Source of the DNA: Victivallis lenta
Lineage (GTDB): Bacteria; Verrucomicrobiota; Lentisphaeria; Victivallales; Victivallaceae
Length of the DNA: 64,000 nucleotides
Assembly (NCBI RefSeq): GCF_009695545.1
Contig: NZ_VUNS01000003.1
Span: 124,001-188,000 of the forward strand
Reading direction: 5' to 3'
Shown: piece by piece, positions 50,659 through 59,815 of the stretch
Numbering within the stretch: position 1 is the stretch's first letter
Layout: the number at the start of each line of letters is the position of its first letter
Notes under the pieces: generated by a model
What the model was told of the DNA's origin: nothing
Seen by the model: the letters and a program-made list of their open reading frames with translations, nothing else
Database searches by the model: none
Position numbers and translations under genes: made by a program

Positions 50659-51618
50659 TTACCGTTGAGCCGGAGCGGAATAGAAGGTTCCTCTCTCCCG
50701 CTTCTCAATTTCCAGGAATCCGGCCTTGAACAGCCGGTCCAGGATCGGATGGAATTCGACAGCCCGGCAGCCGAGCGCCACTTCCAGATCGTCAACAGTC
50801 GCCGGACGACGGCTGACCAGATCCATAATCCTTTTTTCCATCTCCGTGAAAAGTGACGGATTCTGTCCGGCACTTTTTGAGCGGTAACGGAACGGACCGA
50901 CCGCCTCGACCGCGACAAACGGCTCCAGAGCAGCGATAAAACGACGGGTATTTGACGGTTCGGACGGACGAATCCAATCGACAACTCCGGGGCGGTCAAG
51001 CGTGTTGAGCTGGACCAGATCAACCTGCATCGGGCGGATAATTTCCACGAAGCGGGAAATCGATTCGTCGGAATCATTCACGCCGGGAACAATGAAGAGT
51101 TCCAGAAAAATCTCCTGCTTTGAGCAGCGGCAGAAATCCGTAAGATCATAAATAAACCGATCGAACTCCAATCCCGGTGCCGGCCGGTTGATGATCCGGA
51201 ACTCCTCGCTGTTCGAGGCGTCAAGTGACGGAACAATCCGGTCAATTCCGGCAATTTCACGGCGAAGTGACGGATCGCCCAGGCAGAAACCGTTGGTCAG
51301 CAGGCAAAGCTTGTACTGCGGGTAAGCACGTTTCAGAAATTCGGTAACCCGGCCGATGCCTGAATTCAACGTCGGCTCACCGGAACCGGAAAAGGTGATA
51401 TAATCCAGCTCCGGATGCGGCTTCAGAACCGCATCAAGTTCCGCGATCACTTCATCCACCGGCACATACTCCCGGCGTTCGAGCGTCAGCTCCGTCGTCG
51501 CTTTTGCTTCGCAATAGATGCAGTCGAGCGAGCAGGTCTTAGGGCGAACCAGATCCACTCCGAGAGAGACACCGAGGCGGCGGGAAGCCACCGGCCCGAA
51601 CACATATTTTCTGATCAT
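50659..51618 (-). CDS. Radical SAM protein with C-terminal winged helix
   Basis: A 319-residue protein. The radical SAM cluster CSLDCIYC places Cys29, Cys33 and Cys36 for the 4Fe-4S cluster, preceded by FGPVASRRLGVSLGVDL, typical of the small COG0731-like family. GSGEPTLN is the SAM-binding GGE-like motif. The last about 70 residues (MDLVSRRPATVDDLEVAL...) form a winged helix. The substrate is unknown, possibly a peptide or tRNA. It lies 23 nt after recF and may be cotranscribed with dnaN-recF. Confidence 0.85.
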   Translation of the reverse strand: MIRKYVFGPVASRRLGVSLGVDLVRPKTCSLDCIYCEAKATTELTLERREYVPVDEVIAELDAVLKPHPELDYITFSGSGEPTLNSGIGRVTEFLKRAYPQYKLCLLTNGFCLGDPSLRREIAGIDRIVPSLDASNSEEFRIINRPAPGLEFDRFIYDLTDFCRCSKQEIFLELFIVPGVNDSDESISRFVEIIRPMQVDLVQLNTLDRPGVVDWIRPSEPSNTRRFIAALEPFVAVEAVGPFRYRSKSAGQNPSLFTEMEKRIMDLVSRRPATVDDLEVALGCRAVEFHPILDRLFKAGFLEIEKRERGTFYSAPAQR

Positions 51619-51641
51619 CTCACCACCATTTGTTCTTATCG

Positions 51642-52706
51642 TTACCGTTTCCCGAGCCGTCCGGCAAGCGGAATCTCCTCCGCATCCCTGAAATAAGGCA
51701 AAGCGGGAAACTCGGTAAATGTGAAAAACTGCTGATCCGCTCCCGATATCGCATCGAAAAAACGGTTTTTATTCGCTTCATCCAGTTCGCCCGTTACATC
51801 ATCGACCAGAACCGCCACTTTTTCGGATGCCGAACGCCGAACCAGATTGAATTCGGCCAGCTTCAGCAGCAGAGAGATCATGCGGATCTGTCCGGTCGAC
51901 CCATAATGACGCAGCTGGCGGCCGTCCAGATAGAATTCGAATTCGTCGAGCTGCGGACCGATGCCGGTACACGCCCGCAGCAGCTCCCTTTCCCGGTTCT
52001 TTTCCAGCAGAGCCAGATACTCCGACTCCGACTCCGGATAATCGAACCGGTACAGAATGCGGAATTCTCCGCCTCCGCGCTGCTTCAGAAGCGCATTGAG
52101 CTCCTGTTCGACCGATCCGGCATATTGCCGCCGCAATGCCGCAATCGACGGCGCATTGGCGGCAAGCTCCGGTTCGAACGCCGCGACGATGCTCCGGTTG
52201 ACCGGCGGCTTCAACGCCCGGTTCCGCTGTGCCAGTGCCCGGCTGTAATCGGCCAGCCGGGTCAGGTAGGTGCTGTCCAGCGTCGAAATCAGCATATCGA
52301 AAAAACGACGGCGAAATGACGAACTTCCGCCGGCGATATTCCGGTCTTCCGGCACGAAAACAACGGCGCGGAATTCCCGGATGAATTCGCTTGAGCGACG
52401 AATCCGGCTGCTGCCGATCAGCGTCTCACGCCGGTTTCCGTGCTGGATGACCTTCAGCGTCTCGGGATAACCGCGCGAATGCACCCGGGCCGACAATTCG
52501 AAACCGCGGCTGCCGATCCGGGTCAGTTCCCGTCCCGACGCACTCCGGAACGAACGCAGGATACTCAGAAAATAGATGCTCTCAAGCAGATTCGTTTTAC
52601 CGGTGCCGTTCGGACCGGTGAACACGACCTTCTCGCCGGAAAAGTGAAACTCGCCGCTTTCGCAGTTCCGAAAGTCGGCGAGATTCAGTTGTTCCAGCAG
52701 AAACAC
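51642..52706 (-). CDS. recF: DNA replication and repair protein RecF
   Basis: A 354-residue SMC-like ATPase that helps load RecA at gaps. Walker A GPNGTGKTNLLES (about 33-45), the FVPEDRNI region, the signature GSTGQIRMISLLLKLAE (about 270-286) and Walker B VLVDDVTGELD are present. It starts 13 nt after dnaN, the order seen around many replication origins. Confidence 0.95.
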   Translation of the reverse strand: MFLLEQLNLADFRNCESGEFHFSGEKVVFTGPNGTGKTNLLESIYFLSILRSFRSASGRELTRIGSRGFELSARVHSRGYPETLKVIQHGNRRETLIGSSRIRRSSEFIREFRAVVFVPEDRNIAGGSSSFRRRFFDMLISTLDSTYLTRLADYSRALAQRNRALKPPVNRSIVAAFEPELAANAPSIAALRRQYAGSVEQELNALLKQRGGGEFRILYRFDYPESESEYLALLEKNRERELLRACTGIGPQLDEFEFYLDGRQLRHYGSTGQIRMISLLLKLAEFNLVRRSASEKVAVLVDDVTGELDEANKNRFFDAISGADQQFFTFTEFPALPYFRDAEEIPLAGRLGKR

Positions 52707-52719
52707 GGCCGCGCCGCAC

Positions 52720-53814
52720 TTATTTTTTGCGAATCGGCATGATGACGTAGAGGAACCCTTCGTCGGCCTCGATCGCCACCGGATTCAGCGGATCGTTCAG
52801 CTTCATGCGGACACTCTCCGCATCGCAGTTGCGAAGCGGGTCCGCCAGGAACGCCGGATTGAACGAAACCTCGAACGGTTCACCTTCGAACGCGACTTCA
52901 ACCATATCGCTGCCTTCGCCGACTTCGGTACTCGAGGCCTGCAGCCGGAGCTGGTTGTTTTCAAAACGCAGAATGATATAACTGCTCGAATCCGAAAGCA
53001 CGAGCGAAACCGTTTCGATCTTGCCGAGGAACACCGAAGCCGGAACTTCGACCGAGCGGCTGAACGAAGCCGGAACCACCTGGCGGTAGTTCGGATAGTT
53101 GCCTTCGATCAGCTTCGTCGTAAGTTCGAAGTCATTGCCGACGAAACTGCACTGCTTGTCGCCGATCCGGATGGTCATCAGATCGTCGCCGTCCAGCAGG
53201 CGGCGCGTCTCCTGCGCCGCTTTCAGCGGAATGATCGCATCGCCGTCGCCGCCGGTGATCGATTCCGGCGTTTTCTCCTGCATGGCCAGCCGCTTGCCGT
53301 CGGTCGCCACCAGCGTGATCGTCGACTCGCGGGCACTCAGCAGCACGCCGGTCAGAACCTTGCGGGAATCATCGGCGCTGACCGCATAGGCGATCGAAGC
53401 GACCATTTTCTTGAATTCTCCCTCCTTGACCCGGATCTCCCGCTTCGCCTCGAACTGCTCCGCTGCCGGAAAATCCGCGGCGGCCAGACCGAGCAGCGTG
53501 AAATGGCTGGTTCCGCATTTCAGCTTGATGTGATCCTTGTCGTCGATATCGAACATGACGTCGGCGCCGACAAAGCAGCCGACCAGAGAAGCGAGTTTGC
53601 GCGCCGGCGCCGTGGAAACCCCCGGAACCTCGACCGCCGCTTCGATCTTCGTCGAAATTCTGATTTCAAGATCGGTCGTGGTCAGCGTGAGGACATTATC
53701 CTCCGCCTGCATGAGAACGTTGCCGAGAACCGGAAACATCGAACGGGATCCGATGATGCTCCCTACCCGCTGCAGCGCTTTCTGCAGTTTCTCGCGGTTG
53801 ACGGTAAATTTCAT
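52720..53814 (-). CDS. dnaN: DNA polymerase III beta clamp
   Basis: The sliding clamp that ties polymerase III to DNA. 364 residues with three similar domains; the opening MKFTVNREKLQKALQRV and the closing YVIMPIRKK are characteristic. First gene of dnaN-recF-radical SAM. dnaA is not in the window; upstream is a 570-nt gap with DnaA-box-like sequences. Confidence 0.97.
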   Translation of the reverse strand: MKFTVNREKLQKALQRVGSIIGSRSMFPVLGNVLMQAEDNVLTLTTTDLEIRISTKIEAAVEVPGVSTAPARKLASLVGCFVGADVMFDIDDKDHIKLKCGTSHFTLLGLAAADFPAAEQFEAKREIRVKEGEFKKMVASIAYAVSADDSRKVLTGVLLSARESTITLVATDGKRLAMQEKTPESITGGDGDAIIPLKAAQETRRLLDGDDLMTIRIGDKQCSFVGNDFELTTKLIEGNYPNYRQVVPASFSRSVEVPASVFLGKIETVSLVLSDSSSYIILRFENNQLRLQASSTEVGEGSDMVEVAFEGEPFEVSFNPAFLADPLRNCDAESVRMKLNDPLNPVAIEADEGFLYVIMPIRKK

Positions 53815-54384
53815 TTTTCGAGTCTCCAGGATGATTTTCCATATTCTTGAATGATCATGACGGTAATTTACACCGGCAAATCTGAAAAAACAACTCCGAA
53901 ATCGAGATTTTCAAATATTCTGTTCCGGCCGGAAAAACGTTTCCGCCGCGTCTCCGTGCATTTTTTCTCTCTCTATGTGTATTGAAAAGAAAAGAAGAAA
54001 TTTATGGCAGCAGTAGAAGCGGCTCTTTTTTGTGAATAACTCTGCAATTGCCTGTAGTTAAAATAATTCACCTGTCTGTTTTTTGTGAACAACCGGGATG
54101 ATAACGCCTCGAAAACCGGTGAAAAACAAAAGATCAACACTGAACTGACAATTTATTAACAGAAGATTGACAATATTGTCATCATGCCTGTAAAGCTGCG
54201 TATCGCCGTTTTGCTTCATACGCCGGATTGAAGAGGGGAAAGCGCCTTCTCCGGCTCCTGCGGAGTGTGATTGCTCCTAATCTGATAATTTTTGGAAGGG
54301 AGCGTTTGAAAAAAAGTTCCGTGCCGGTTATGTTATCTGGAATATGCCGGAACAGAAGAGATTTCCGGGAGGAAAGGATAAATC
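53815..54384. other. 570-nt gene-free region upstream of dnaN: candidate origin or control region
   Basis: No gene was found. TGTGAATAA at 54031-54039 (complement TTATTCACA, a full match to TTATNCACA) and TGTGAACAA at 54084-54092 (one mismatch) lie 53 nt apart in the same orientation. AT-rich stretches surround 54000-54180. The perfect palindrome TGACAATATTGTCA lies at 54168-54181, with another TGACAAT at 54146, 22 nt earlier. CTCCG/CGGAG forms a small hairpin near 54249. dnaN beside it makes an origin plausible, but only two boxes are seen. Confidence 0.35.
54306..54334 (+). promoter_or_regulatory. Predicted gmhA promoter
   Basis: TTGAAA (54306-54311), 17 nt, TATGTT (54329-54334), 50 nt before the SIS-isomerase start. 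Confidence 0.5.
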
Positions 54385-55029
54385 ATGCGGAAAACGGTAC
54401 AGCAGTTGATTGAACGCCGTCCGGAACTGCGGGGATGTGCGGATGCGATTGACCGGATGATCGATCTCGCCGGCGACACCTTCGCGCGCGGCGGAACTTT
54501 GTTTACCTGCGGCAACGGCGGCAGCGCCGCGGATGCCGATCATATCTGCGGCGAACTTCTGAAAGGGTTCCTCCAGCTGCGTCCGCTTGCGTCCGACATA
54601 CAGGAAGCCTTCGGAAACCGGTTCGGCGATGAGGGCAGGGAGGCGGCCGGCAAATTGCAGAACGGACTTCGTGCCGTTTCCCTGCTGAGCCACCCGGGTT
54701 TTTCCAGTGCGTTTGCGAACGACGTCGATCCGGATCTGGTTTTTGCACAGCAGCTCTGGGCGCTGGCGCGGCCGGGTGATCTGCTGCTGGCGATCTCGAC
54801 CGGCGGCAATGCGTCGAATGTCAGAAAAGCGTTGATGGCCGCCGCCGTGAAGGGAGTCGGGACGATCCTTCTGACCGGAAACCGGAACGGATGCTGCGAA
54901 AAATACGCTGATTGCGTGGTGGCGGTTCCCGAAAAGGAGACGTATCGGATTCAGGAGCTGCATTTGCCGATTTATCACGCTTTCTGCATGGCGCTGGAAG
55001 CCCGTTTTTTCGGAGGCGGAGAAGAATGA
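54385..55029 (+). CDS. gmhA: SIS-domain isomerase, GmhA-like (sedoheptulose-7-phosphate isomerase)
   Basis: A 214-residue SIS-fold protein. TCGNGGSAADADHICGEL (about 41-58, with the catalytic Glu) and the late QELHLPIYHAF (about 189-199, with His) match GmhA, which makes D-glycero-D-manno-heptose 7-phosphate for LPS core. DiaA-like SIS proteins are the main alternative; the H-E and QE-x-H pattern favours GmhA. It overlaps uppS by 4 nt. Confidence 0.82.
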   Translation: MRKTVQQLIERRPELRGCADAIDRMIDLAGDTFARGGTLFTCGNGGSAADADHICGELLKGFLQLRPLASDIQEAFGNRFGDEGREAAGKLQNGLRAVSLLSHPGFSSAFANDVDPDLVFAQQLWALARPGDLLLAISTGGNASNVRKALMAAAVKGVGTILLTGNRNGCCEKYADCVVAVPEKETYRIQELHLPIYHAFCMALEARFFGGGEE

Positions 55030-55730
55030 AAAATGCGGCGCTTCAGCATGTGGCGATCATCATGGACGGCAACGGCCGCTGGGCCGAACGCCGGGGATTG
55101 CCGAAAACGGAGGGGCATCGGCAGGGGGCGCGGCAGGTTTCGGTGATTCTTGAAGCCGCCCGCGACGCCGGAATCCATTATCTGACGCTCTACGCGTTCA
55201 GTACCGAGAACTGGAAGCGCCCGGTCCAGGAAGTAACGGCGCTGATGAAGCTCATGGAAGAGTTTCTGGATGACAAACTGCCGGAGCTGATCGAAAAGAA
55301 TGTCCGGCTGCGGACGATCGGCCGTACTGCCGATCTTCCGTCCGGCGTGAGAAAAAAACTGCTCGATGCGATCGAAACGACTTCCGGCAACACCGCCGGC
55401 GTATTGAATCTCGCTTTGAGTTACGGCGGCCGTGCCGAGATCGTCGACGGGGTGAACCGATATCTGGATGAAGCATGGAAAAGTGGCAGGAAACCGCCGA
55501 AACTGACGGAGGAGGATTTCCGTGATTGTCTTTATGCGCCGGATATCCCGGATCCCGATCTGCTGATCCGCACCAGCGGGGAGCTCCGGCTCAGTAATTT
55601 CCTGCTCTGGCAGCTTTCGTATTCGGAAATTTATGTAACCGACACCCTCTGGCCCGATTTCGGAAAAGAGGAGTTTGCCGAGGCGGTCGCTTCCTATCGA
55701 AAACGGGAGCGCAGGTTCGGCGGCCGGTAA
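55026..55730 (+). CDS. uppS: Undecaprenyl pyrophosphate synthase (cis-prenyltransferase)
   Basis: Builds the C55 lipid carrier for peptidoglycan and LPS. 234 residues from ATG 55026 inside the gmhA end. HVAIIMDGNGRWA (about 8-20) with the catalytic Asp, the LTLYAFSTENWKRP block and the DLLIRTSGELRLSNFLLWQ block are the diagnostic motifs. Followed by cdsA after an 11-nt phased repeat tract. Confidence 0.97.
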   Translation: MKNAALQHVAIIMDGNGRWAERRGLPKTEGHRQGARQVSVILEAARDAGIHYLTLYAFSTENWKRPVQEVTALMKLMEEFLDDKLPELIEKNVRLRTIGRTADLPSGVRKKLLDAIETTSGNTAGVLNLALSYGGRAEIVDGVNRYLDEAWKSGRKPPKLTEEDFRDCLYAPDIPDPDLLIRTSGELRLSNFLLWQLSYSEIYVTDTLWPDFGKEEFAEAVASYRKRERRFGGR

Positions 55731-55763
55731 ATGACGGAAATATGACGGAAAAATAACGGAAGG
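55731..55763 (+). repeat. Three-copy 11-nt phased repeat between uppS and cdsA
   Basis: TGACGGAAATA, TGACGGAAAAA, TAACGGAAGGA in tandem: CGG at 55735, 55746 and 55757. Because 11 is not a multiple of three, the TGA/TGA/TAA at the unit starts fall in all three reading frames. The last unit runs into the AGGAG of cdsA. Confidence 0.6.
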
Positions 55764-55771
55764 AGTCCAAC

Positions 55772-56650
55772 GTGTTCAAATACAGGGCGATCAGTTTTCC
55801 GATTCTCATTGCGCTGCTGGCGGTTATGATCTTCTGGCCGGAGTGGGGGAGATACCTGTTTGTGGTGGTGGCTTCGCTTGCCGCCGCCATGATGTTCCGG
55901 GAGATCGGCGCGATGCTGCGGAACATCGGAGTGGCGGTTTTCGAAAAAAGCACGGTTCTCTTCGGCGGCCTCTTTCTGTTTTCGATGCTTTCTTTGTCGG
56001 TGGCGCGTCAGACGGGCAGCCGGGCCATGACGATACTCTTTTTCCTGCTGCTGATGTTCTGCATGCTCGCAGTCATCTATGCCGGCTGGCTGCTGCTGCT
56101 GTTCGGGAAAGAGAAGAAGGAGAATTTCGACCGGATGCTTCGTTCCGTCGGCATTTTCCTTCTGGCGGGAACTCCGGTTTATGCGCTTTCGATGGTTTAT
56201 TTCGAGGGATCGGAAGGGCCGGTTGCTCTGTTTTATGTTATGATGGTGACCAAATCGATGGATACCGGCGGATATATCTTCGGAATGCTCTCCGGCAAAT
56301 ACCTGCCTGGCGGCAATCATAAGATCGTCCCGTCAATCAGCCCGAAGAAATCCTGGGAAGGAACGATCGGCGGCGTTCTGCTGAGTGTGGCGGTCAGTCT
56401 GCTGTTTTACTGGTATTATGCGGAAAGTTCGAACGGGATCAGCGCTTCGCTCGCCTGGTATATTCTGGCCGGTGTGATTCTGGCGGTCGGGAGCTTTGCG
56501 GGCGATCTGACCGAGTCGGCGCTCAAGCGCACCTGCGGCGTCAAGGACTCCGGACATTGGATTCCGGGCATGGGCGGCGCGTTCGACGTGCTCGACAGTT
56601 TTATTTATAATGGTGTTATTTTCTGGATTTTGTGTCTGTTTCGCTTCTGA
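55772..56650 (+). CDS. cdsA: Phosphatidate cytidylyltransferase (CDP-diacylglycerol synthase)
   Basis: Makes CDP-diacylglycerol for phospholipid synthesis. 292 residues, about eight membrane helices; the C-terminal signature GDLTESALKRTCGVKDSGHW and PGMGGAFDVLDS is the Prosite-type CdsA motif. PKKSWEGTIGG (about 190-200) is the family's second block. It starts with GTG at 55772, with AGGAG 7 nt upstream. Third gene of gmhA-uppS-cdsA. Confidence 0.96.
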   Translation: MFKYRAISFPILIALLAVMIFWPEWGRYLFVVVASLAAAMMFREIGAMLRNIGVAVFEKSTVLFGGLFLFSMLSLSVARQTGSRAMTILFFLLLMFCMLAVIYAGWLLLLFGKEKKENFDRMLRSVGIFLLAGTPVYALSMVYFEGSEGPVALFYVMMVTKSMDTGGYIFGMLSGKYLPGGNHKIVPSISPKKSWEGTIGGVLLSVAVSLLFYWYYAESSNGISASLAWYILAGVILAVGSFAGDLTESALKRTCGVKDSGHWIPGMGGAFDVLDSFIYNGVIFWILCLFRF

Positions 56651-56665
56651 TTTTCCGGAATGGAA

Positions 56666-56694
56666 TTGGAAATTATGCCGAAACGTGGTACATT
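56666..56694 (+). promoter_or_regulatory. Predicted promoter of the Lrp-type gene
   Basis: TTGGAA (56666-56671), 17 nt, TACATT (56689-56694), 39 nt before the start codon. Confidence 0.45.
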
Positions 56695-56733
56695 AATCCA
56701 TTGGAAACAACCTGATGGAGGGGATAACTGCTC

Positions 56734-57216
56734 ATGAAAGCTGAAATTTTAAATCTGCTCAACGAAGATGCGCGGATGAGCCTGAACGACCTCGCGCTGC
56801 GGACCGGCGCCACCCCCGAACAGGTGAAAGAGGCGATCGCTGCTCTCGAAAACGAGGGTGTGATCCGCGGCTATAAAGTCATTCTGAACGAAAAAGATCT
56901 CGGAGTAAGCAAGGTGCGGGCGCTGATCGAAGTCAAAGTGACTCCGCGGCGCGAGGGAGGGTTCGACCAGGTGGCGCAGCGTATCGCGCGGTACCCGGAG
57001 GTCACGGACCTGTACCTGATCTCCGGGGGATTTGATCTGTTGCTGATGGTCGAAGGCGATTCTTTACAGGATGTGGCTTCTTTCGTCTCGGCCAAACTTT
57101 CGACGATTGACGGGGTTATCTCGACGTCGACGGGATTCATGCTCAAGAAATACAAGGAATCCGGCAGGATAATGCAGAATGATGAAGAATATGAACGACT
57201 CAAAGTGTGTCCGTAA
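56734..57216 (+). CDS. Lrp/AsnC-family transcriptional regulator
   Basis: A 160-residue protein. N-terminal HTH (about 8-52; MSLNDLALRTGATPEQVKEAIAAL in part) and C-terminal RAM/effector domain (about 65-145; LIEVKV, VTDLYLISGGFDLLLMVEG). Such proteins sense amino acids. It overlaps the aminotransferase by 38 nt, implying cotranscription and a joint role in amino-acid metabolism. Confidence 0.92.
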   Translation: MKAEILNLLNEDARMSLNDLALRTGATPEQVKEAIAALENEGVIRGYKVILNEKDLGVSKVRALIEVKVTPRREGGFDQVAQRIARYPEVTDLYLISGGFDLLLMVEGDSLQDVASFVSAKLSTIDGVISTSTGFMLKKYKESGRIMQNDEEYERLKVCP

Positions 57217-58375
57217 AGGGTTTGTCGCCGACCATATCAAATCGCTTCCGAAAAGCGGAATCCGGCGCTTTTTCGATCTCGTCAATACGATGGACGATGT
57301 GATCAGTCTCGGTGTCGGCGAGCCTGATTTCGTGACGCCGTGGACCATCCGGGAAACCGGTATTTTTTCTCTGGAAAAAGGTCATACCAGCTATACTTCG
57401 AATCTTGGAACGCCGGCGCTGCGCCGGGAAGTCTGCCGTTATGTGCGCGACAATTATCACGTTTCGTACCGTCCCGAAGATGAATGCATCATCACCATCG
57501 GCGTCAGTGAAGCGCTCGATATCGCCATGCGGGCGCTCCTCGACCCCGGCGACGAGGTGCTGTATACGGAACCCTGTTTCGTTTCCTACCCGGCGGAAGT
57601 GCGGATGGCGCACGGCATTCCGGTTCCGATTGAGACGAAAGTCGAAGACGCTTTTGCGCTCGATCCGGCCGTGCTGCGCCGGAAGATCACACCGCGGACC
57701 AAGGTGCTTCTGCTGAATTTTCCATGCAATCCGACCGGGGCTGTGATGCCGCTGGAAAGCCTGAAGGAGGTCGCTGCGATTGCGATGGAACACGATCTTG
57801 TGGTCATTACCGATGAGATTTATTCCGAGCTGCTGTATGAGGGTGAGCACGTTTCGATCGCTTCGCTGCCCGGCATGCGTGACCGCACGCTCTTTCTGCA
57901 CGGTTTTTCAAAGGCGTTCGCCATGACCGGCTGGCGGGTCGGATATGCCTGCGGACCGCGCGAGATCATCGATGCGATGATGAAGGTCCATCAGTATGCG
58001 ATCATGTGTGCGTCGACCATGGCGCAGGAGGCCGCTCTTGAGGCGCTTCGCAACGGGGAAAAGGAGATGCTCCGTATGCGTGAATCGTACTGTGAACGCC
58101 GTAATCTGATGGTGGACGGTTTAAACCGGATCGGTCTGGATTGCCTGTTGCCGAAAGGGGCGTTCTATACGTTTCCGTCGGTCAAATCCACCGGATTGAG
58201 TTCTACGGAATTCGCGGAGCAGTTGTTAAAGGCCGAAAAAGTGGCGGTGGTTCCCGGCGTCGCATTCGGCGCCTGCGGGGAAGGGTTCGTGCGCTGCTGC
58301 TATGCGACGAGCGCGTCGGACCTGATCGAGGCGATCGACCGGATGGGCCGTTTCGTGCAGTCTCTGAAACATTGA
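57179..58375 (+). CDS. Class I/II PLP-dependent aminotransferase
   Basis: A 398-residue fold-type I aminotransferase. GVGEPDFVTP (about 45-54), NFPCNPTGA (about 178-186), DEIYSELLY and GFSKAFAMTGWRVGYA (PLP-binding Lys about 242) are the aspartate-aminotransferase-superfamily marks. Substrate unknown; the AspC/PatA-like subfamilies are likely. Coupled with the Lrp-type regulator by a 38-nt overlap; the in-frame ATG at 57191 is an alternative start. Confidence 0.9.
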   Translation: MMKNMNDSKCVRKGFVADHIKSLPKSGIRRFFDLVNTMDDVISLGVGEPDFVTPWTIRETGIFSLEKGHTSYTSNLGTPALRREVCRYVRDNYHVSYRPEDECIITIGVSEALDIAMRALLDPGDEVLYTEPCFVSYPAEVRMAHGIPVPIETKVEDAFALDPAVLRRKITPRTKVLLLNFPCNPTGAVMPLESLKEVAAIAMEHDLVVITDEIYSELLYEGEHVSIASLPGMRDRTLFLHGFSKAFAMTGWRVGYACGPREIIDAMMKVHQYAIMCASTMAQEAALEALRNGEKEMLRMRESYCERRNLMVDGLNRIGLDCLLPKGAFYTFPSVKSTGLSSTEFAEQLLKAEKVAVVPGVAFGACGEGFVRCCYATSASDLIEAIDRMGRFVQSLKH

Positions 58376-58441
58376 CGGTTCGCGGATTCGTTTTCCCCCT
58401 GTTGGGCGGAGGCGGTTCCGCCCGATCGGCGGAGGCAGGAT

Positions 58442-59143
58442 ATGAGTCGGATTTTGCTGTTGTTGATTCTGATTGCAGGTCCGTTGCTCCCTTTGCGGGG
58501 GGAAGTGTTCATGCTTTGGCCCTGGAAGGGAGGCGGCACGGCATCCGGCGAGTCGCTGGCCGGGCAGTTGCCGGGAATTGGGCGGATGCTGCATGCGGAA
58601 AAGATGCGGGTCAACGGCGTCGATCTTCAGCTGAAGATTTCGGCGGTCAATGCGGATTTTCCTCTGCTGCTTTCCTGGCTGGCGAAGATGTTCAGGTCGG
58701 AAAATCTGCAATCCGCCGGCGGGTCGGTGAAAGTCGCCTACAAGGTCGGGCGGCAGGTGGAGCGCTGGCTGCTCGTCGACGGCGGTCCCGGAAAACCGGT
58801 CACATTGTTTCTGATCGTCGCTCCGGAAAAATTGCCGGAAGCGAAGGAGTGGCCGGAGGAACTGCCGGAACTTCCGGCCGGTGCGGTTCCGGTCCAGGTC
58901 GTCAGTTTTCCCGGCAGGAAGGCTGTGTACGGATCATTCCGGAATGCCGGCAGCGAACCGTCGAATCTGTTCCGTTCTTTATCCGCCGCATTGAAGCTGG
59001 CCGGCTGGAAGTCGCTCGGCAATGAGGCGGAGCAGCCGGATGGCGGAACCGGCGGAATTTTTCTCGGACAGAATCCGAGACGGATTCTCTGGGCCAATTA
59101 CGGTTCAAACGGAAGCGGAATCTATTACAGTCGACCGTATTGA
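58442..59143 (+). CDS. Exported protein of unknown function
   Basis: A 233-residue protein with a signal peptide (Leu/Ile core, about 1-20, ending LRGE). The rest is a mix of alpha and beta with Lys/Glu-Pro patches (KLPEAKEWPEELPELPAG); no family was recognised. It starts 66 nt after the aminotransferase and is followed by the lipoprotein gene with a repeat-bearing gap. Its partners are unclear. Confidence 0.65.
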   Translation: MSRILLLLILIAGPLLPLRGEVFMLWPWKGGGTASGESLAGQLPGIGRMLHAEKMRVNGVDLQLKISAVNADFPLLLSWLAKMFRSENLQSAGGSVKVAYKVGRQVERWLLVDGGPGKPVTLFLIVAPEKLPEAKEWPEELPELPAGAVPVQVVSFPGRKAVYGSFRNAGSEPSNLFRSLSAALKLAGWKSLGNEAEQPDGGTGGIFLGQNPRRILWANYGSNGSGIYYSRPY

Positions 59144-59180
59144 ACAGAAAATGACGATTTGTTCCGTTAAAATCCAGAAA

Positions 59181-59204
59181 TGACGGATAAATGACGGAAC
59201 GATT
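59181..59204 (+). repeat. Two-copy 11-nt phased repeat upstream of a lipoprotein gene
   Basis: TGACGGATAAA then TGACGGAACGA, CGG at 59184 and 59195, followed by a degenerate TTGACAG. They lie between the exported-protein stop and the lipoprotein start with its AGAGGAG site. Confidence 0.5.
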
Positions 59205-59222
59205 GACAGAGGAGAAAACAGA

Positions 59223-59804
59223 ATGAAACTTTGGCTTTGCGCTTTGCTTCTGCCGCTGATGGCCGGGTGTGCGTTGATGTCGACCTCTTATGTGGAACCG
59301 GCGGAATACGATCTTTCCGTGCCGGAGAAACCGCTGCCGGAGGTTCGTTTCGAGCTCGGCACTTTCCGGAATCTTTCGGGTTCCGACCGCCGCTTTCTGT
59401 ACCGGGAAAGCGATGGAAAAATGTTTTCCGACGATTACAACCGTTGGCTTCTCTCCCCGGATCTGATGTTGGAGCGGCAGCTTCACAGGGCGCTTTCTCC
59501 CCGTGAAGAGGTCCGCACCGGCGGAAGAAACGGCCGGTTTCTGCGGTTGGGCGGAACCATTTACCGCTGCGAATTCGACCGGGGACAGAAAAAAGCCGTT
59601 CTTTCCGTCGATTATACGGTACGGGTTTATGTGGACCGCCGTCCGGTACGGACGGAAAATCTGAATGTCAGTACAGAGCAGCCGATCCGGGGGAATACGC
59701 CTGCGGCCGCTGCGGCCGCGATGTCGGAATGCATGGCCGAATCGATTGCCGCCGTCCGCGCTCTGCTGCTCGAAGTGAATCAGGACGAACAGAAAGCCAA
59801 ATAA
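59223..59804 (+). CDS. Putative lipoprotein, ABC-transport auxiliary (PqiC/DUF330-like)
   Basis: A 193-residue protein with lipobox LMAGC (Cys16), so an outer-membrane lipoprotein is likely. The start of the mature part, PAEYDLSVPEKPLPEVRFEL, and later repeats of beta strands resemble the auxiliary lipoproteins of MCE/ABC transporters, but no ABC or MCE gene is adjacent. It ends 11 nt before thyX. Confidence 0.65.
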   Translation: MKLWLCALLLPLMAGCALMSTSYVEPAEYDLSVPEKPLPEVRFELGTFRNLSGSDRRFLYRESDGKMFSDDYNRWLLSPDLMLERQLHRALSPREEVRTGGRNGRFLRLGGTIYRCEFDRGQKKAVLSVDYTVRVYVDRRPVRTENLNVSTEQPIRGNTPAAAAAAMSECMAESIAAVRALLLEVNQDEQKAK

Positions 59805-59815
59805 AGGATCAGAAT

